NCBI RefSeq assembly: GCF_018139695.1
Contig: NZ_JAGSOG010000008.1
Location: 16,990 to 80,989, forward strand
From: Actinospica durhamensis
GTDB taxonomy: Bacteria > Actinomycetota > Actinomycetes > Streptomycetales > Catenulisporaceae
Direction: 5' to 3'
Length of the DNA: 64,000 bases
How positions within the stretch are numbered: the stretch's first letter is position 1; each line of letters opens with the position of its first letter. The notes below the pieces were generated by a model that was not told where the DNA came from, did not search any database, and saw only the letters and a program-made list of their open reading frames with translations. Made by a program: the position numbers and the translations under genes. Shown one piece after another: positions 1-8,013 of this stretch.

Positions 1-799
1 GCCCGAGAGGGGTGGGAGCCGCACAGTCGAAGGTGAAGGAGTCCAAACCGAGGTCGATGAGATTGTTCTCGACCGTCGTATCAGTGGCGCCGCCGGACAC
101 CGACACGTTCGCGTCGCAGGCCTTGAGCTCATTGCCGACGACGTCGGTTCCCGAGGCCCCGTCCACGACGATGCCCTCCCCACCCTGAAGCACGTAGTCC
201 GTGGCGATCACCGTGTCGGTGGCGCCCGGGCCGATGCTCACGGCAGCCGTCGTGGGGCCCTCGAAGATGAGCCGGGTCACGGAATCGTCACTGCTCGCCC
301 CCGAGATCGCGAGACCCGTGGCGCCACCGGATACCTCGCCGCCCGCGAACGTGACGTGCGAGGAGTCCGTCACCGAGATCGCGGACGGGCCGCTCCCAGT
401 GACGTACGCGTTGTCGACGTTGACATAACTCGCGTTCGCCAGGGTCAGCGCCGAGAGGCTCGGCGACGTACCGTTCGAGAAGGTGGCCCCGGGAGTGCCG
501 AACGACACCGTGATCGGAGCATCGGCGGTACCGGACGTGCTCAGCGTCGCGGGAATCGCATACGTTCCCGCGACGATGATCACCGTGCCGCCCGCCTGGA
601 CAGCGGAGAACGCGGCCTGGACGTTGCAATACGGCGCAGCCTGGGTGCCGGTGCCCGAATCAGAGCACGCCGAGACGGTGTTGTTCACATAGAGCGTGGC
701 ACCCGCAGCGGTCGCCTGCGCCGCGGAGGTGACCGAAGAGGCCGAGCCCGCCGCGACCGCGATGACCACAGCCGCAGCCCATTGACGTTGTCGATGCAC
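1..799 (-). CDS. Secreted right-handed beta-helix protein, N-terminal part (runs off the window)
   Basis: The frame is open from a GTG at 799 to the window edge, giving 266 codons with no stop. The start is chosen because a strong ribosome binding site (GGGGAGG, 804-810) sits just upstream. The first ~28 residues form a Sec signal peptide (basic HRQRQ, hydrophobic AAAVVIAVAAG, then SAAQA). The mature part has the short hydrophobic, Asn/Gly/Ser/Thr-rich turns of a parallel beta-helix. Its opening (YVNNTVSACSDSGTGTQAAP) closely matches the start of the complete secreted protein at 28752-31361, so the missing C-terminus may carry the same RILDTR modules; that is inference. The substrate is unknown. 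Likely exported and extracellular. Confidence 0.8.
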   Translation of the reverse strand, partial: MHRQRQWAAAVVIAVAAGSASSVTSAAQATAAGATLYVNNTVSACSDSGTGTQAAPYCNVQAAFSAVQAGGTVIIVAGTYAIPATLSTSGTADAPITVSFGTPGATFSNGTSPSLSALTLANASYVNVDNAYVTGSGPSAISVTDSSHVTFAGGEVSGGATGLAISGASSDDSVTRLIFEGPTTAAVSIGPGATDTVIATDYVLQGGEGIVVDGASGTDVVGNELKACDANVSVSGGATDTTVENNLIDLGLDSFTFDCAAPTPLG

Positions 800-1356
800 A
801 AATCCTCCCCAAACAAGAAAAACAGACTGCGAAGCAAATGTCGCAGAACCGAGAGCCCCGCCGCAGAATCTAGCGCTTCGCACACGAGTTCGTGTACACG
901 GAAATCGCGCCGGCACCCGGCACCACTGACACCGCCATCACTCGATCGCTCGAGGCTGGAAGTCCTGTATCCGGTCGCCGCCACCAGCTTCGGCCTCCTC
1001 ATCGCTGCGGCGGCAATCGGAGGGGAGTGGGCTCGGCTCGGTATCGCGCTCGGCGCGGCAGGTCACGTCGCTACCGCAGGATGATGGTGCCGGGAGTGAC
1101 GATCAGACTCTTCTGGGTGTTGCCTGGCCCGGGGTGTCAGCCTGAGCGGCGGCGCGATATCCGGGCGCGGGACCCGAGTTGCGGTGAGGATCCGGGTGGC
1201 GGGGAGGAAGACGAAACGCCAGACGCAGATGCACGGGCCGTGGTCATCGCGGGCGGGCCATAGCCGCTGAAGACCCGTGACCGGCATGGACGGACTTTCC
1301 GCGGCAGCTCCGGGTGCTCGCGAGCGTCGGAGACGGCCGATTGGACCGAGGTACGG
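800..1356. other. Intergenic region, 557 bp, no gene recognised
   Basis: It separates the start of the leftward beta-helix gene from the end of the leftward COG4705 gene. The half next to 799 should hold the beta-helix promoter. It includes a small palindrome (ACACGAGTTCGTGT near 892-905). No convincing coding frame, RNA gene or T-tailed terminator was seen; the short open frames across 1063-1287 have shadow-like composition. Confidence 0.5.
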
Positions 1357-2223
1357 CTACGACGGCTGGTCCGCGCCCACCGCTGCGGGCGCGACGGTCC
1401 GCCGGGCGGCATCGGTGTTCTCTGTCGCCATCGCCATCGCCATCTCCGCCGGCGCGGTCGGCGCCTGGATATCGTTGCGCCGGAGCGCGGTGTAGGTGAC
1501 CAGCAGGACCAGTATCGCCGCGGAAGCCGCACTGGTGGGTCCGTCGCCGAAGTTCGCGCCGGTGAGTGAGTGCGGCTTGCTCAGGTAGTCCGCGAACGAG
1601 GCGCCGAGCGGACGAGTGACCACGTAGGCGAACCAGAAGGCGGCAATCGGGTTCATACCCAGGCGCCAGGCGACGGCCGGGATCAGGATCACCACGCCGA
1701 ACAGGACGCCGGAGGACAGGAAGCCGAGGTTCAGTGACCCGGCTGTGAAATCACCCAGGGCGGTGCCCAGTGCGAAGGTCGCGAACACGGTGGCCCAGTA
1801 ATACCGCTCACGCCGACGTGTGGTGATGCTGTGGATCGAGAGCGTGCCTTCGCTGCGATACCAGCGCCAGAAAATGCCGGCCAGAACTATCGCCCAGAGC
1901 GCGGTGGTGCCTCCGTACGGGATGCCCAGCACGATGTGCAGGGTGTCGGAGGCGCCGGTGCCGAACACCGCGACGGCCATGGCCAGGAACCAGTACGCGA
2001 CCGCGACATAGCGCCGCGTGCGCAACTGGATCCACAGAGCCACGACGACCAGGAGTACTTCCACGAGCCCGGCGATAGCGATGTTGCCATCGCCGAGGTA
2101 GTCCGAGGTCGCCTCGCCCATGAACGTCGTGACAAGTTTGATCAGCCAGAACAGTGCGGTGATCTCGGGCACCTTGGCGGCGAGGGGCGCGCGGCCGGCG
2201 CGGGCGCGGAGAGCTGGGAGCAC
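1357..2223 (-). CDS. COG4705-type multispanning membrane protein
   Basis: A 288-residue integral membrane protein with about eight hydrophobic segments. It matches the bacterial COG4705 'membrane-anchored protein' family by features I recognise: ITALFWLIKLVTTFMGEATSDYL near the N-terminus, a central SDTLHIVLGIPYGGTTALWA and a C-terminal AFWFAYVVTRPLGASFADYLS. The frame stays open far upstream to 2868, but the translation there is Arg/Pro/Ser-rich and lies antisense to a transposase remnant. I therefore place the start at GTG 2223, shortly before the conserved region. Some family members are described as manganese-induced; nothing here tests that. The C-terminal MAMAMATEN comes from a small GCCATC repeat (about 1427-1447). 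Function unknown. Confidence 0.8.
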   Translation of the reverse strand: MLPALRARAGRAPLAAKVPEITALFWLIKLVTTFMGEATSDYLGDGNIAIAGLVEVLLVVVALWIQLRTRRYVAVAYWFLAMAVAVFGTGASDTLHIVLGIPYGGTTALWAIVLAGIFWRWYRSEGTLSIHSITTRRRERYYWATVFATFALGTALGDFTAGSLNLGFLSSGVLFGVVILIPAVAWRLGMNPIAAFWFAYVVTRPLGASFADYLSKPHSLTGANFGDGPTSAASAAILVLLVTYTALRRNDIQAPTAPAEMAMAMATENTDAARRTVAPAAVGADQPS

Positions 2224-2980
2224 GGTCTTCTCATTCCGGAAGGGGTGGTTCGTAGCCGGCCGGGCGGGGTCGGGCACATGTGGCGGCGGGAGGGAGCGCT
2301 TCGCGGTGGCGCTCTGGCACATCCGATGCCGGCTGGGTCGATGACCAGCCTGGTGTGATCGACGTGATCCGGTGGTATCGCGGTTGCGTACCGAGCGCGG
2401 ACTGAGGTGCTCAGGTGCTCGACGCTGGCTGGTGCCCGAGCACCTCCTCAGCGGTGCCGACCGTCGGGAAATGGACCGCGGCGCGGGTCGGGACCGTGCC
2501 GTCTTCGACGTGACTACTGAGCATGACGCGGCTGCATGAGATGAGCGTGATGGAAGTGGAACAGTCCGTGGTCGAGCATGGCTTCGAGGGGAGCCGGCGG
2601 GCTCGGCGCCCTGGACCAGCAGTTGGTCGACCAGCTGATCGGGCAGGCCAAGGACCGCGGGGTGAAGTCGGCCGGTGAGGGCGGGCTGCTGCAGGCGTTG
2701 GCGAAGCGGCTGTTGGAGCCGGCCCTCGACGGGGAGATCACCGATCACCTCGGCTACGTGAAGCACGACACCGCCTGCGCCGAGGTCTCCAAGCAGACCA
2801 TCTCCGCGGATCGTCGAGTTCAACGCGTTCGACATCACCTTCGACGGACGCCTGTCCGCCGGACGCACGTAGAACCCTTCACAACCCGGTTACGCCGATC
2901 ACCGGGCAGACCCGTCGTGCCGGGTGAAGTCGTCGCCGGCTCCGATGAGCGGGAACGAGGCGGCCAGTTGCCGGCCGGGA
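2224..2980. other. Intergenic region with IS remnant and inverted repeat
   Basis: This 757-bp stretch between the COG4705 gene and the response regulator contains the IS256-type remnant (2578-2872). Nearer the COG4705 start lies a 9-bp inverted repeat GAGGTGCTC (2404-2412) / GAGCACCTC (2438-2446) that could be a leader hairpin or operator. A 21-codon leftward frame (from about 2580) encodes a His-rich peptide, which I regard as chance. Nothing else is supported. Confidence 0.45.
2578..2872 (+). pseudogene. IS256-family transposase remnant, internally deleted and frameshifted
   Basis: The translation from 2578 gives the typical N-terminal block of actinobacterial IS256/Mutator transposases (QQLVDQLIGQAK, then GGLLQALAKRLLEPALDGEI and TDHLGYVKHD). 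Directly after KHD it jumps to AEVSKQTISA, a motif that lies much further along the intact protein, so more than a hundred residues are missing. About 2810 the frame changes: the neighbouring frame reads IVEFNAFDITFDGRLSAGRT and stops at 2872. No terminal inverted repeats or target duplication were identified. It is a dead relic, and it marks past insertion next to the COG4705 and two-component genes. Confidence 0.7.
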
Positions 2981-3670
2981 TCAGCCGCCGCCTACAAGCC
3001 CCGCCTGATACGCCAGGACCACGGCTTGGACGCGGTCGCGCAGGTCGAGTTTGGTCAGGATGCGCGAGACGTAGGTCTTGACGGTCTCGGGGCTGAGCAC
3101 GAGTTCGGCGGCGATTTCGGCGTTGGACAGCCCCTTGCTGATGAGCAGGAGCACTTCGTGCTCGCGGGGGGTGAGGAGTTTGAGTCGTTCGTGTTCGGGC
3201 GAGGACGGCGTGGCGGTGGGGCGTATGCGTTCGGCGAAGCGGCCGATCAGGGTGCGGGTCACGGCGGGGGCGAGCAGGGACTCGCCGCGCGCGACCGTGC
3301 GTACGGCGTTGATCAGTTCGGGTGGTGGGGCGTCCTTGAGGATGAAGCCGCTCGCGCCGGCCCGCAGGGCGTCGTAGACGTACTCGTCGACGTTGAAGGT
3401 CGTGACGATGAGGATCTTCGCGGGACTGGGGGAATCGGGGCCGGCCAGATGACGGGTGGCCTCGATGCCGTCGAGCAGCGGCATCCGGATGTCCATGACG
3501 ACGACGTCCGGCTTCAGTTCCTCCGCGCGCAGGATGCCGGCTCGGCCGTCCGCGGCCTGCCCGACGACGTCCATGTCGGGTTGGGCCGAGAAGATCGTGA
3601 CGAATCCGGCGCGCACGAGGGCCTGGTCTTCGCACACCAGGACCCTGATGGGCGAGGGCTGCATGCTCAT
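2981..3670 (-). CDS. LuxR/NarL-type response regulator
   Basis: A 229-residue two-domain regulator. The receiver domain fills residues ~8-125 with the acidic pair E14-D15, phosphoacceptor D60 in VVVMDIRMP, the conserved Thr in LIVTTF and Lys in FILKDA. A LuxR-type helix-turn-helix lies at ~165-225 (LTPREHEVLLLISKGLSNAEIA, then ETVKTYVSRILTKLDLRDR). Its ATG overlaps the TGA of the upstream histidine kinase (ATGA, 3667-3670), so the two are translationally coupled and form a cognate pair. The regulated genes are not evident; the divergent CPBP protease at 5286 is one candidate by position only. Confidence 0.95.
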   Translation of the reverse strand: MSMQPSPIRVLVCEDQALVRAGFVTIFSAQPDMDVVGQAADGRAGILRAEELKPDVVVMDIRMPLLDGIEATRHLAGPDSPSPAKILIVTTFNVDEYVYDALRAGASGFILKDAPPPELINAVRTVARGESLLAPAVTRTLIGRFAERIRPTATPSSPEHERLKLLTPREHEVLLLISKGLSNAEIAAELVLSPETVKTYVSRILTKLDLRDRVQAVVLAYQAGLVGGG

Positions 3671-4872
3671 ACGGTATCTCCTGCCGGTATGCGCGCGTGC
3701 ACGCGGAATCCGCCGTTTTCCAGGGCCCCGGCCGTGAACTGCCCGCCGAGCATCTCCACCCGTTCGCGCAGGCCGGTCAGGCCGCGGCCCCCGGAGACGT
3801 GCACGCCGCCGTGCTGGAGGACAGGCGAGCCGGCCCCGCGCTCGATCGTCCCGGCCGTGGTGACCTCGACGTCCGTGAAGGCGGGGGTGTGCGAGAGCCG
3901 TACCAGGGTGCGTCGACCCGCGGCGTACTTCATCGCGTTCGTCAGGGACTCCTGCACGACGCGGTAGGCGGTGAGCTGGAGGCTCGTGGCCATGGGTGTT
4001 CGCTCTCCGTCCTCGACCAGCTCGGTCGGCTGGCCGGCTGCCCGCGCCTGTTCCACCAGAGCGGGTACCCGGCCCGGCATCGGTTCCCGGGAGGCCGATT
4101 CGCCACTCGCCTCCAGCACGTTGAGCAGGAATCGGAGCTCGGCCATGGCGCGCCGTCCGGTGGCGTTGATGGCGTCGAGGGCTTCGCCGACCTGGTCGGG
4201 TGACGCGGTGAGGTACTGCGCCGCGCCGGCCTGCACCACCATCGCGGTGACATGGTGGGTCACCACGTCGTGCAACTCGCGTGCCATACGGCTGCGTTCC
4301 GCGGCGATGGCCGCCTGCGCGCTGTGCCGTCGGCGCTCGGCCTCATGCGCCCGGTGCCCGCGAAACGCGGCGCCCACACCCCACATCGCCGCCAGAGCGA
4401 TGCCGAAGACCACGAAGTCGCTCCATACGTCGGGCGAGCCGATTGCGTACAGGGTGATGCTCAAGACCACGTATCCGCCCATGCCAGCCAACGCCACCGC
4501 GCGCCGGTGGCGTAGCTGGTGGGCACCGGCGGAGTACAGCGCGATGTAGAGCCCCAGGCTGGCGAAGGTCGGCGGGTATCCGAGGGATTCATAGACGGCG
4601 AAAGAGATTCCCACCATGGCCAGGCACACCGCCGGCCACCGGGTGCGCGCCGCGAGCGGAAGCGACTGCCCCACGGCCAGCAGCACGCTCGCGGCGCAGC
4701 CGGCGCGAGCGGGAAGGTCGCCGAACTGCGCTCCGATCCGGGACAGCGGCTGCGCGAAGGAGAGCAGCGTGAACACGAGCGCGAACTCGCGGTCTCTGAT
4801 CGCTGCCGGGCGTGATCCCCACCAACGAGACAGCGGGCGCAGCCGGTCGGCCGCGGCGGACCACGGGCGCAT
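3667..4872 (-). CDS. Two-component sensor histidine kinase (HisKA_3 type)
   Basis: A 401-residue sensor kinase when started at ATG 4872. The N-terminal third has about five membrane segments; a short coiled linker follows. The HisKA_3 box is SRMARELHDVVTHHVTAMV with phospho-acceptor H201. The ATPase domain includes QLTAYRVVQESLTNAMKYA (N box) and GRGLTGLRERVEMLGG (G box). Known members phosphorylate a NarL-type partner, here the overlapping gene downstream. The frame stays open to 5328 and an in-frame ATG at 5016 would give 449 residues. I prefer 4872 because the region before it looks unstructured and the family usually begins shortly before the first membrane helix; neither site has a strong ribosome binding site. 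Confidence 0.9.
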   Translation of the reverse strand: MRPWSAAADRLRPLSRWWGSRPAAIRDREFALVFTLLSFAQPLSRIGAQFGDLPARAGCAASVLLAVGQSLPLAARTRWPAVCLAMVGISFAVYESLGYPPTFASLGLYIALYSAGAHQLRHRRAVALAGMGGYVVLSITLYAIGSPDVWSDFVVFGIALAAMWGVGAAFRGHRAHEAERRRHSAQAAIAAERSRMARELHDVVTHHVTAMVVQAGAAQYLTASPDQVGEALDAINATGRRAMAELRFLLNVLEASGESASREPMPGRVPALVEQARAAGQPTELVEDGERTPMATSLQLTAYRVVQESLTNAMKYAAGRRTLVRLSHTPAFTDVEVTTAGTIERGAGSPVLQHGGVHVSGGRGLTGLRERVEMLGGQFTAGALENGGFRVHARIPAGDTV

Positions 4873-5285
4873 ACGTGTGAGAAATCTGATGTCGCGTATG
4901 GAACGGCTGATATCCGTCCCTGCCTTCTTGCTTTCCGACGGCCGATCACCGGAGGGCTCCGCCAGTACGCGGGAGGCGGGGCGCGATGCCCCGTCGGATG
5001 GATCCTGTTGCATCGTCACCACGTTCCGGTCGTTGCGGCAGTCGGTCCGGCCAAGCGAGGCGTCGCGCCATTCCACGAGGTCGGACGCCTCGCACGTGAC
5101 CGTAGCGCCCGCCGGGCAGCGCCGGCATCCCCCGGGGGAGAGCAGTCGGGTAGCTCGCTCGGGGGACCCGCGGTGGTGGCAGGTGCCCACCGGGAGGTGA
5201 TTACTCGCGGTGGTCGCGGCTTCTAACTTTGCATCAACGGAAGCCAGGAAGCGCTCAGTGTGAGCGGGACTTTGAGGAGCGAGCG
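4873..5285. other. Divergent intergenic region between histidine kinase and CPBP protease
   Basis: These 413 bp should hold both divergent promoters. If the kinase starts at 5016, its first 48 codons lie here. The CPBP ribosome binding site (GAGGAG, about 5274-5279) is clear. No other gene or RNA was recognised. Confidence 0.4.
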
Positions 5286-6218
5286 ATGTCGTCCACCCAG
5301 CAGCAGTCTGCGACCCTGCAGAGCGCACGTGATGCGGACCGGATCGGATCGAACGGGGACAGCGGCAGCCGCGCCCCGCGCTGGGCAGGCTCGGCGTGGG
5401 TGCGACTGCCGGTGCTGTTCGTACTGATGCTGGCCGTGGACGCGATCGCCAGCGGGATCAACAGCGCCGCCGACGGGACACCGCTGACCGCCCTGATCGC
5501 CGGGGTGGCCACCGGCGGGCTCGCGCTGGTCGCCTACGTCAGGCTGGTGCGATATCTGGAGGGGCGCAGGACACTGGAGCTGGCACCCGAGCGGGCCCGG
5601 CGGGAGCTGGGTCGGGGCATCGGGTTCGGCGTGGGGCTGTTCGCCGTGACGATCGCCCTGGTCGCGCTGAGCGGGAGCTATCACGTGCACGGATGGGGCT
5701 CGTTCGGCGGAGCGCTGACCTCGCTGGGTCTGATGAGCAGCGCGGCGGTCACCGAGGAGTTGGCCTTCCGCGGCGCGCTGTTCCGGATCCTGGAGGAGAA
5801 GGCCGGAACCTGGGGGGCCCTGGTCGCCTCCGGGCTCGTCTTCGGCGGCTTGCATCTGATCAACCCGAACGCGACGGTCTGGGGCGCGCTGGCCATCGCC
5901 ATCGAAGCCGGGCTGATGTTCGGCGCGATCTACGCCGCGACCCGCTCGCTGTGGCTGGCCATCGGCCTGCACCTGGGCTGGAACGTGGCCGAGGAGGGCA
6001 TCTTCGGTACCGCGGTCTCCGGCTCCGACAGCCACACCGGCGGCCTGCTGCACGCCTCCGTCAGCGGTCCGCAGATACTGAGCGGCGGTAGCTTCGGCCC
6101 CGAGGCCAGCATCTTCGCGATCGCCGTGTGCGCCGTGCCGACCGTGCTCTTCCTGCTGTTGGCCAAGCGCCGCAACCGGATCCACACCCGCGCCGCACTC
6201 GCGGCGGCAGCCCGCTGA
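5286..6218 (+). CDS. CPBP-family intramembrane metalloprotease (Abi/CAAX type)
   Basis: A 310-residue membrane protein with about seven to eight hydrophobic segments. The CPBP signature is present: motif 1 TEELAFRG (E157, E158, R162), motif 2 FGGLHL (His) and motif 3 HLGWN (His, Asn). These residues line the active site in the family, whose members cleave substrates inside the membrane; in bacteria they serve in bacteriocin immunity and signalling. The start at 5286 is chosen over an in-frame ATG at 5229 because GAGGAG lies at the right distance upstream. A 14-bp perfect hairpin follows the stop. It is divergent from the two-component genes. Substrate unknown. Confidence 0.9.
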   Translation: MSSTQQQSATLQSARDADRIGSNGDSGSRAPRWAGSAWVRLPVLFVLMLAVDAIASGINSAADGTPLTALIAGVATGGLALVAYVRLVRYLEGRRTLELAPERARRELGRGIGFGVGLFAVTIALVALSGSYHVHGWGSFGGALTSLGLMSSAAVTEELAFRGALFRILEEKAGTWGALVASGLVFGGLHLINPNATVWGALAIAIEAGLMFGAIYAATRSLWLAIGLHLGWNVAEEGIFGTAVSGSDSHTGGLLHASVSGPQILSGGSFGPEASIFAIAVCAVPTVLFLLLAKRRNRIHTRAALAAAAR

Positions 6219-6236
6219 CACGAACACGCCACCGGC

Positions 6237-6274
6237 GTTCCGGGGTGGGCGGCTGCGGCTGCCCACCCCGGAAC
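6237..6274 (+). terminator. Intrinsic terminator after the CPBP gene
   Basis: A perfect 14-bp inverted repeat, GTTCCGGGGTGGGC with its complement, separated by a 10-nt loop. There is no T-tract, as is usual in actinomycetes. It lies between converging genes (CPBP and SDR) and can serve both. Confidence 0.8.
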
Positions 6275-6320
6275 ACCGCGTGATCGACTTCAGCCCCGCG
6301 CGGTGAACTCGCACGGTGAA

Positions 6321-7232
6321 TCAGGACAGTTGCTTGAGCAAGGTGCGGGTCTCGGTGACGAGGCGGTCCTGGAACGCGGGGTCTTGGACCTGCGTGGAGC
6401 CATGCATGGGGTGGCCCTTCTCGTCGTGGTAGACGCCGGTGCCGCCGGAAGGGTCGGTGAGCACCTGGGCGATCATGCGGGCGGCACGCTTGGGTGTGCT
6501 GCCGCCGGGCATGAGCGGGGCGAGCGGGCTCAGGACGTAGGTGGCCAGCAGTTTCAGGAGGGGGTTGGCGTCTCGACTCAGGCCGGTGCCGGGGTTGAAG
6601 CCGGGTTCGACGGCGTTGAACCGCAGGCGCGGAGTTTCCCGGGCGAAGGCCAGGACGGTGGCCAGGTTGGCCTGCTTGGAGGTGGCATAGGCGTCGTAGC
6701 CGGGCTTGGCCGAGCCACCCGGCGCCCAGCGGCCGTGCAGGCTGTCCTCGGCGGAGAGGTAGCGGGCACCGCGGAAGCCGGCCATGACGGCGGGCTTGCG
6801 CTCGGGGTCTTCGACGGCCGAGCAGGTGAAGACGATGTTGGCACCCTCGGGCAGGTGCGGGATCAGGGCCTGGGTGAAGGCGAACGGGCCCAGGTGGTTG
6901 GTGGTGAACGCCAGGTCCCATCCCTGGGACGTGGTTCTGGCCGCGGTGGGCATGATGCCGGCGTTGTTGAGCAGCCCGGCGATCGGCAGGCCGAGGGCGG
7001 CGATCTGTTCTGCGGCGCGCCGCACGCTCGCGAGGTCGGCGAAGTCGCACACGACGCAGACGGCGTGGCCGCCGGGCCGGGCGTTGATCTCCTTCTCGAC
7101 GTCCTCGAGTTTGGCGGGGCTGCGGCCCACCAGGATGAGTGTGCCGTGCCGGGCGAGTTCGAGCGCGGTGCGGTGGCCGATGCCGGAGGTGGGCCCGGTG
7201 ATGATCCACGCCTTGCGGGTCTGGGTGGTCAT
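6321..7232 (-). CDS. Short-chain dehydrogenase/reductase
   Basis: A 303-residue SDR oxidoreductase. The Rossmann nucleotide-binding motif is TGPTSGIG (G13, G17, G19), the structural NNAG is at 89-92, and the catalytic triad is S138, Y182 and K186 (YATSK). GRS after the second strand (residues 36-38) fits NADP(H) preference. It is nearest to the retinol dehydrogenase/protochlorophyllide-reductase-like group of SDRs. The substrate cannot be told. The gene follows the TetR gene on the same strand with 39 bp between, and GAGGACTG precedes its ATG, so it is probably controlled by that repressor. Confidence 0.9.
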   Translation of the reverse strand: MTTQTRKAWIITGPTSGIGHRTALELARHGTLILVGRSPAKLEDVEKEINARPGGHAVCVVCDFADLASVRRAAEQIAALGLPIAGLLNNAGIMPTAARTTSQGWDLAFTTNHLGPFAFTQALIPHLPEGANIVFTCSAVEDPERKPAVMAGFRGARYLSAEDSLHGRWAPGGSAKPGYDAYATSKQANLATVLAFARETPRLRFNAVEPGFNPGTGLSRDANPLLKLLATYVLSPLAPLMPGGSTPKRAARMIAQVLTDPSGGTGVYHDEKGHPMHGSTQVQDPAFQDRLVTETRTLLKQLS

Positions 7233-7271
7233 GACGTTCAGTCCTCACGTGGTGGCGGTCGTGGCCGCGGA

Positions 7272-7865
7272 TCAGGTGTCGGTCGGTGGGATGGCGCCGG
7301 CCAGAACGCGCCACAGGGCTTCGAAGGCGGTGTCGGCGTTGGCGGCCGCGTGCTCGGGGTCGCGGATCATCTCGTCGATCGCGGCCTCGGCCAGAGCGTT
7401 GGCCAAGGTCAGGACGAAGCCGAGCGCCGCGTCCTGGACCGGGCCGCCGACGCGGGCGCGCTCGAGCAGGTCCGCGATCGAGGCTGAGGCCGCTGCCACC
7501 TGCTGGTGGCTTTCGGCGGTGATCTCGTCGGCGACCTGGAGTTGGGCCAGGACGCGTCGCTTGGCGGGGTTGTCGGTCGCCCAGCGCGCCCAGTGCCGCC
7601 ACATGTGGCGGACCTGCTCGCGCGCGGTGGCGTGTGGGGGGAGGTCGGCGGTCGCGGCTTGCGCCATTTCGCTCTTCAGCTCGACGTACAGCTCGTTGAG
7701 CAGCTGTGTCTTGGTGTCGAAGTAGGTGAACAGCGAGCCGTTGGAGACGCCGGCCCCCTTTGCGATGACCGCTGTCGACGCCGCACCGATGCCTTGGGAG
7801 GCGATGACGTGTGTCGCTGCGGACAGGATCGCGAGGCGGCGAACCTCGTTGCGTGGTCTGGCCAT
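7272..7865 (-). CDS. TetR-family transcriptional repressor
   Basis: A 197-residue regulator. The N-terminal TetR helix-turn-helix covers residues ~8-55 (RRLAILSAATHVIASQGIG, then KGAGVSNGSLFTYFDTKTQLLNELY). The remainder is an alpha-helical ligand-binding domain without an identifiable ligand. It is the first gene of a two-gene unit with the SDR enzyme, a common arrangement in which the repressor controls itself and an enzyme acting on the inducer. An imperfect palindrome (7883-7898) just upstream of the start is its probable operator. Confidence 0.9.
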   Translation of the reverse strand: MARPRNEVRRLAILSAATHVIASQGIGAASTAVIAKGAGVSNGSLFTYFDTKTQLLNELYVELKSEMAQAATADLPPHATAREQVRHMWRHWARWATDNPAKRRVLAQLQVADEITAESHQQVAAASASIADLLERARVGGPVQDAALGFVLTLANALAEAAIDEMIRDPEHAAANADTAFEALWRVLAGAIPPTDT

Positions 7866-7882
7866 GCCCTCAGCCTATAAGA

Positions 7883-7898
7883 GAGTGTCCAGTCGCTC
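7883..7898 (-). promoter_or_regulatory. Candidate TetR operator
   Basis: The imperfect palindrome GAGTGTCCAGTCGCTC (GAGTG/CGCTC arms) lies 18 bp upstream of the TetR ATG, overlapped by TTGAGC and TATAGG elements that could be the promoter. Position and symmetry fit autoregulation. This is inference. Confidence 0.4.
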
Positions 7899-8013
7899 AA
7901 CTTATCCGGCGGGGGCGTGTCCGTCGGCTGACCGGGGGCTCTGCCCGGCGAACGCGGCCCCGGTCGCGGATCCCGTCATGCACGGTGCTCCTGCGAACTG
8001 CTTGCGGGCACGG

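Noticed and set aside
288..1084. Overlapping open frames on both strands across 288-1084
   Set aside because: They are Arg-rich shadows of the leftward beta-helix gene, which has the signal peptide and ribosome binding site.
2224..2868. N-terminal extension of the COG4705 protein to 2868
   Set aside because: It translates to Arg/Ser/Pro-rich sequence antisense to the transposase relic, without membrane or domain features.
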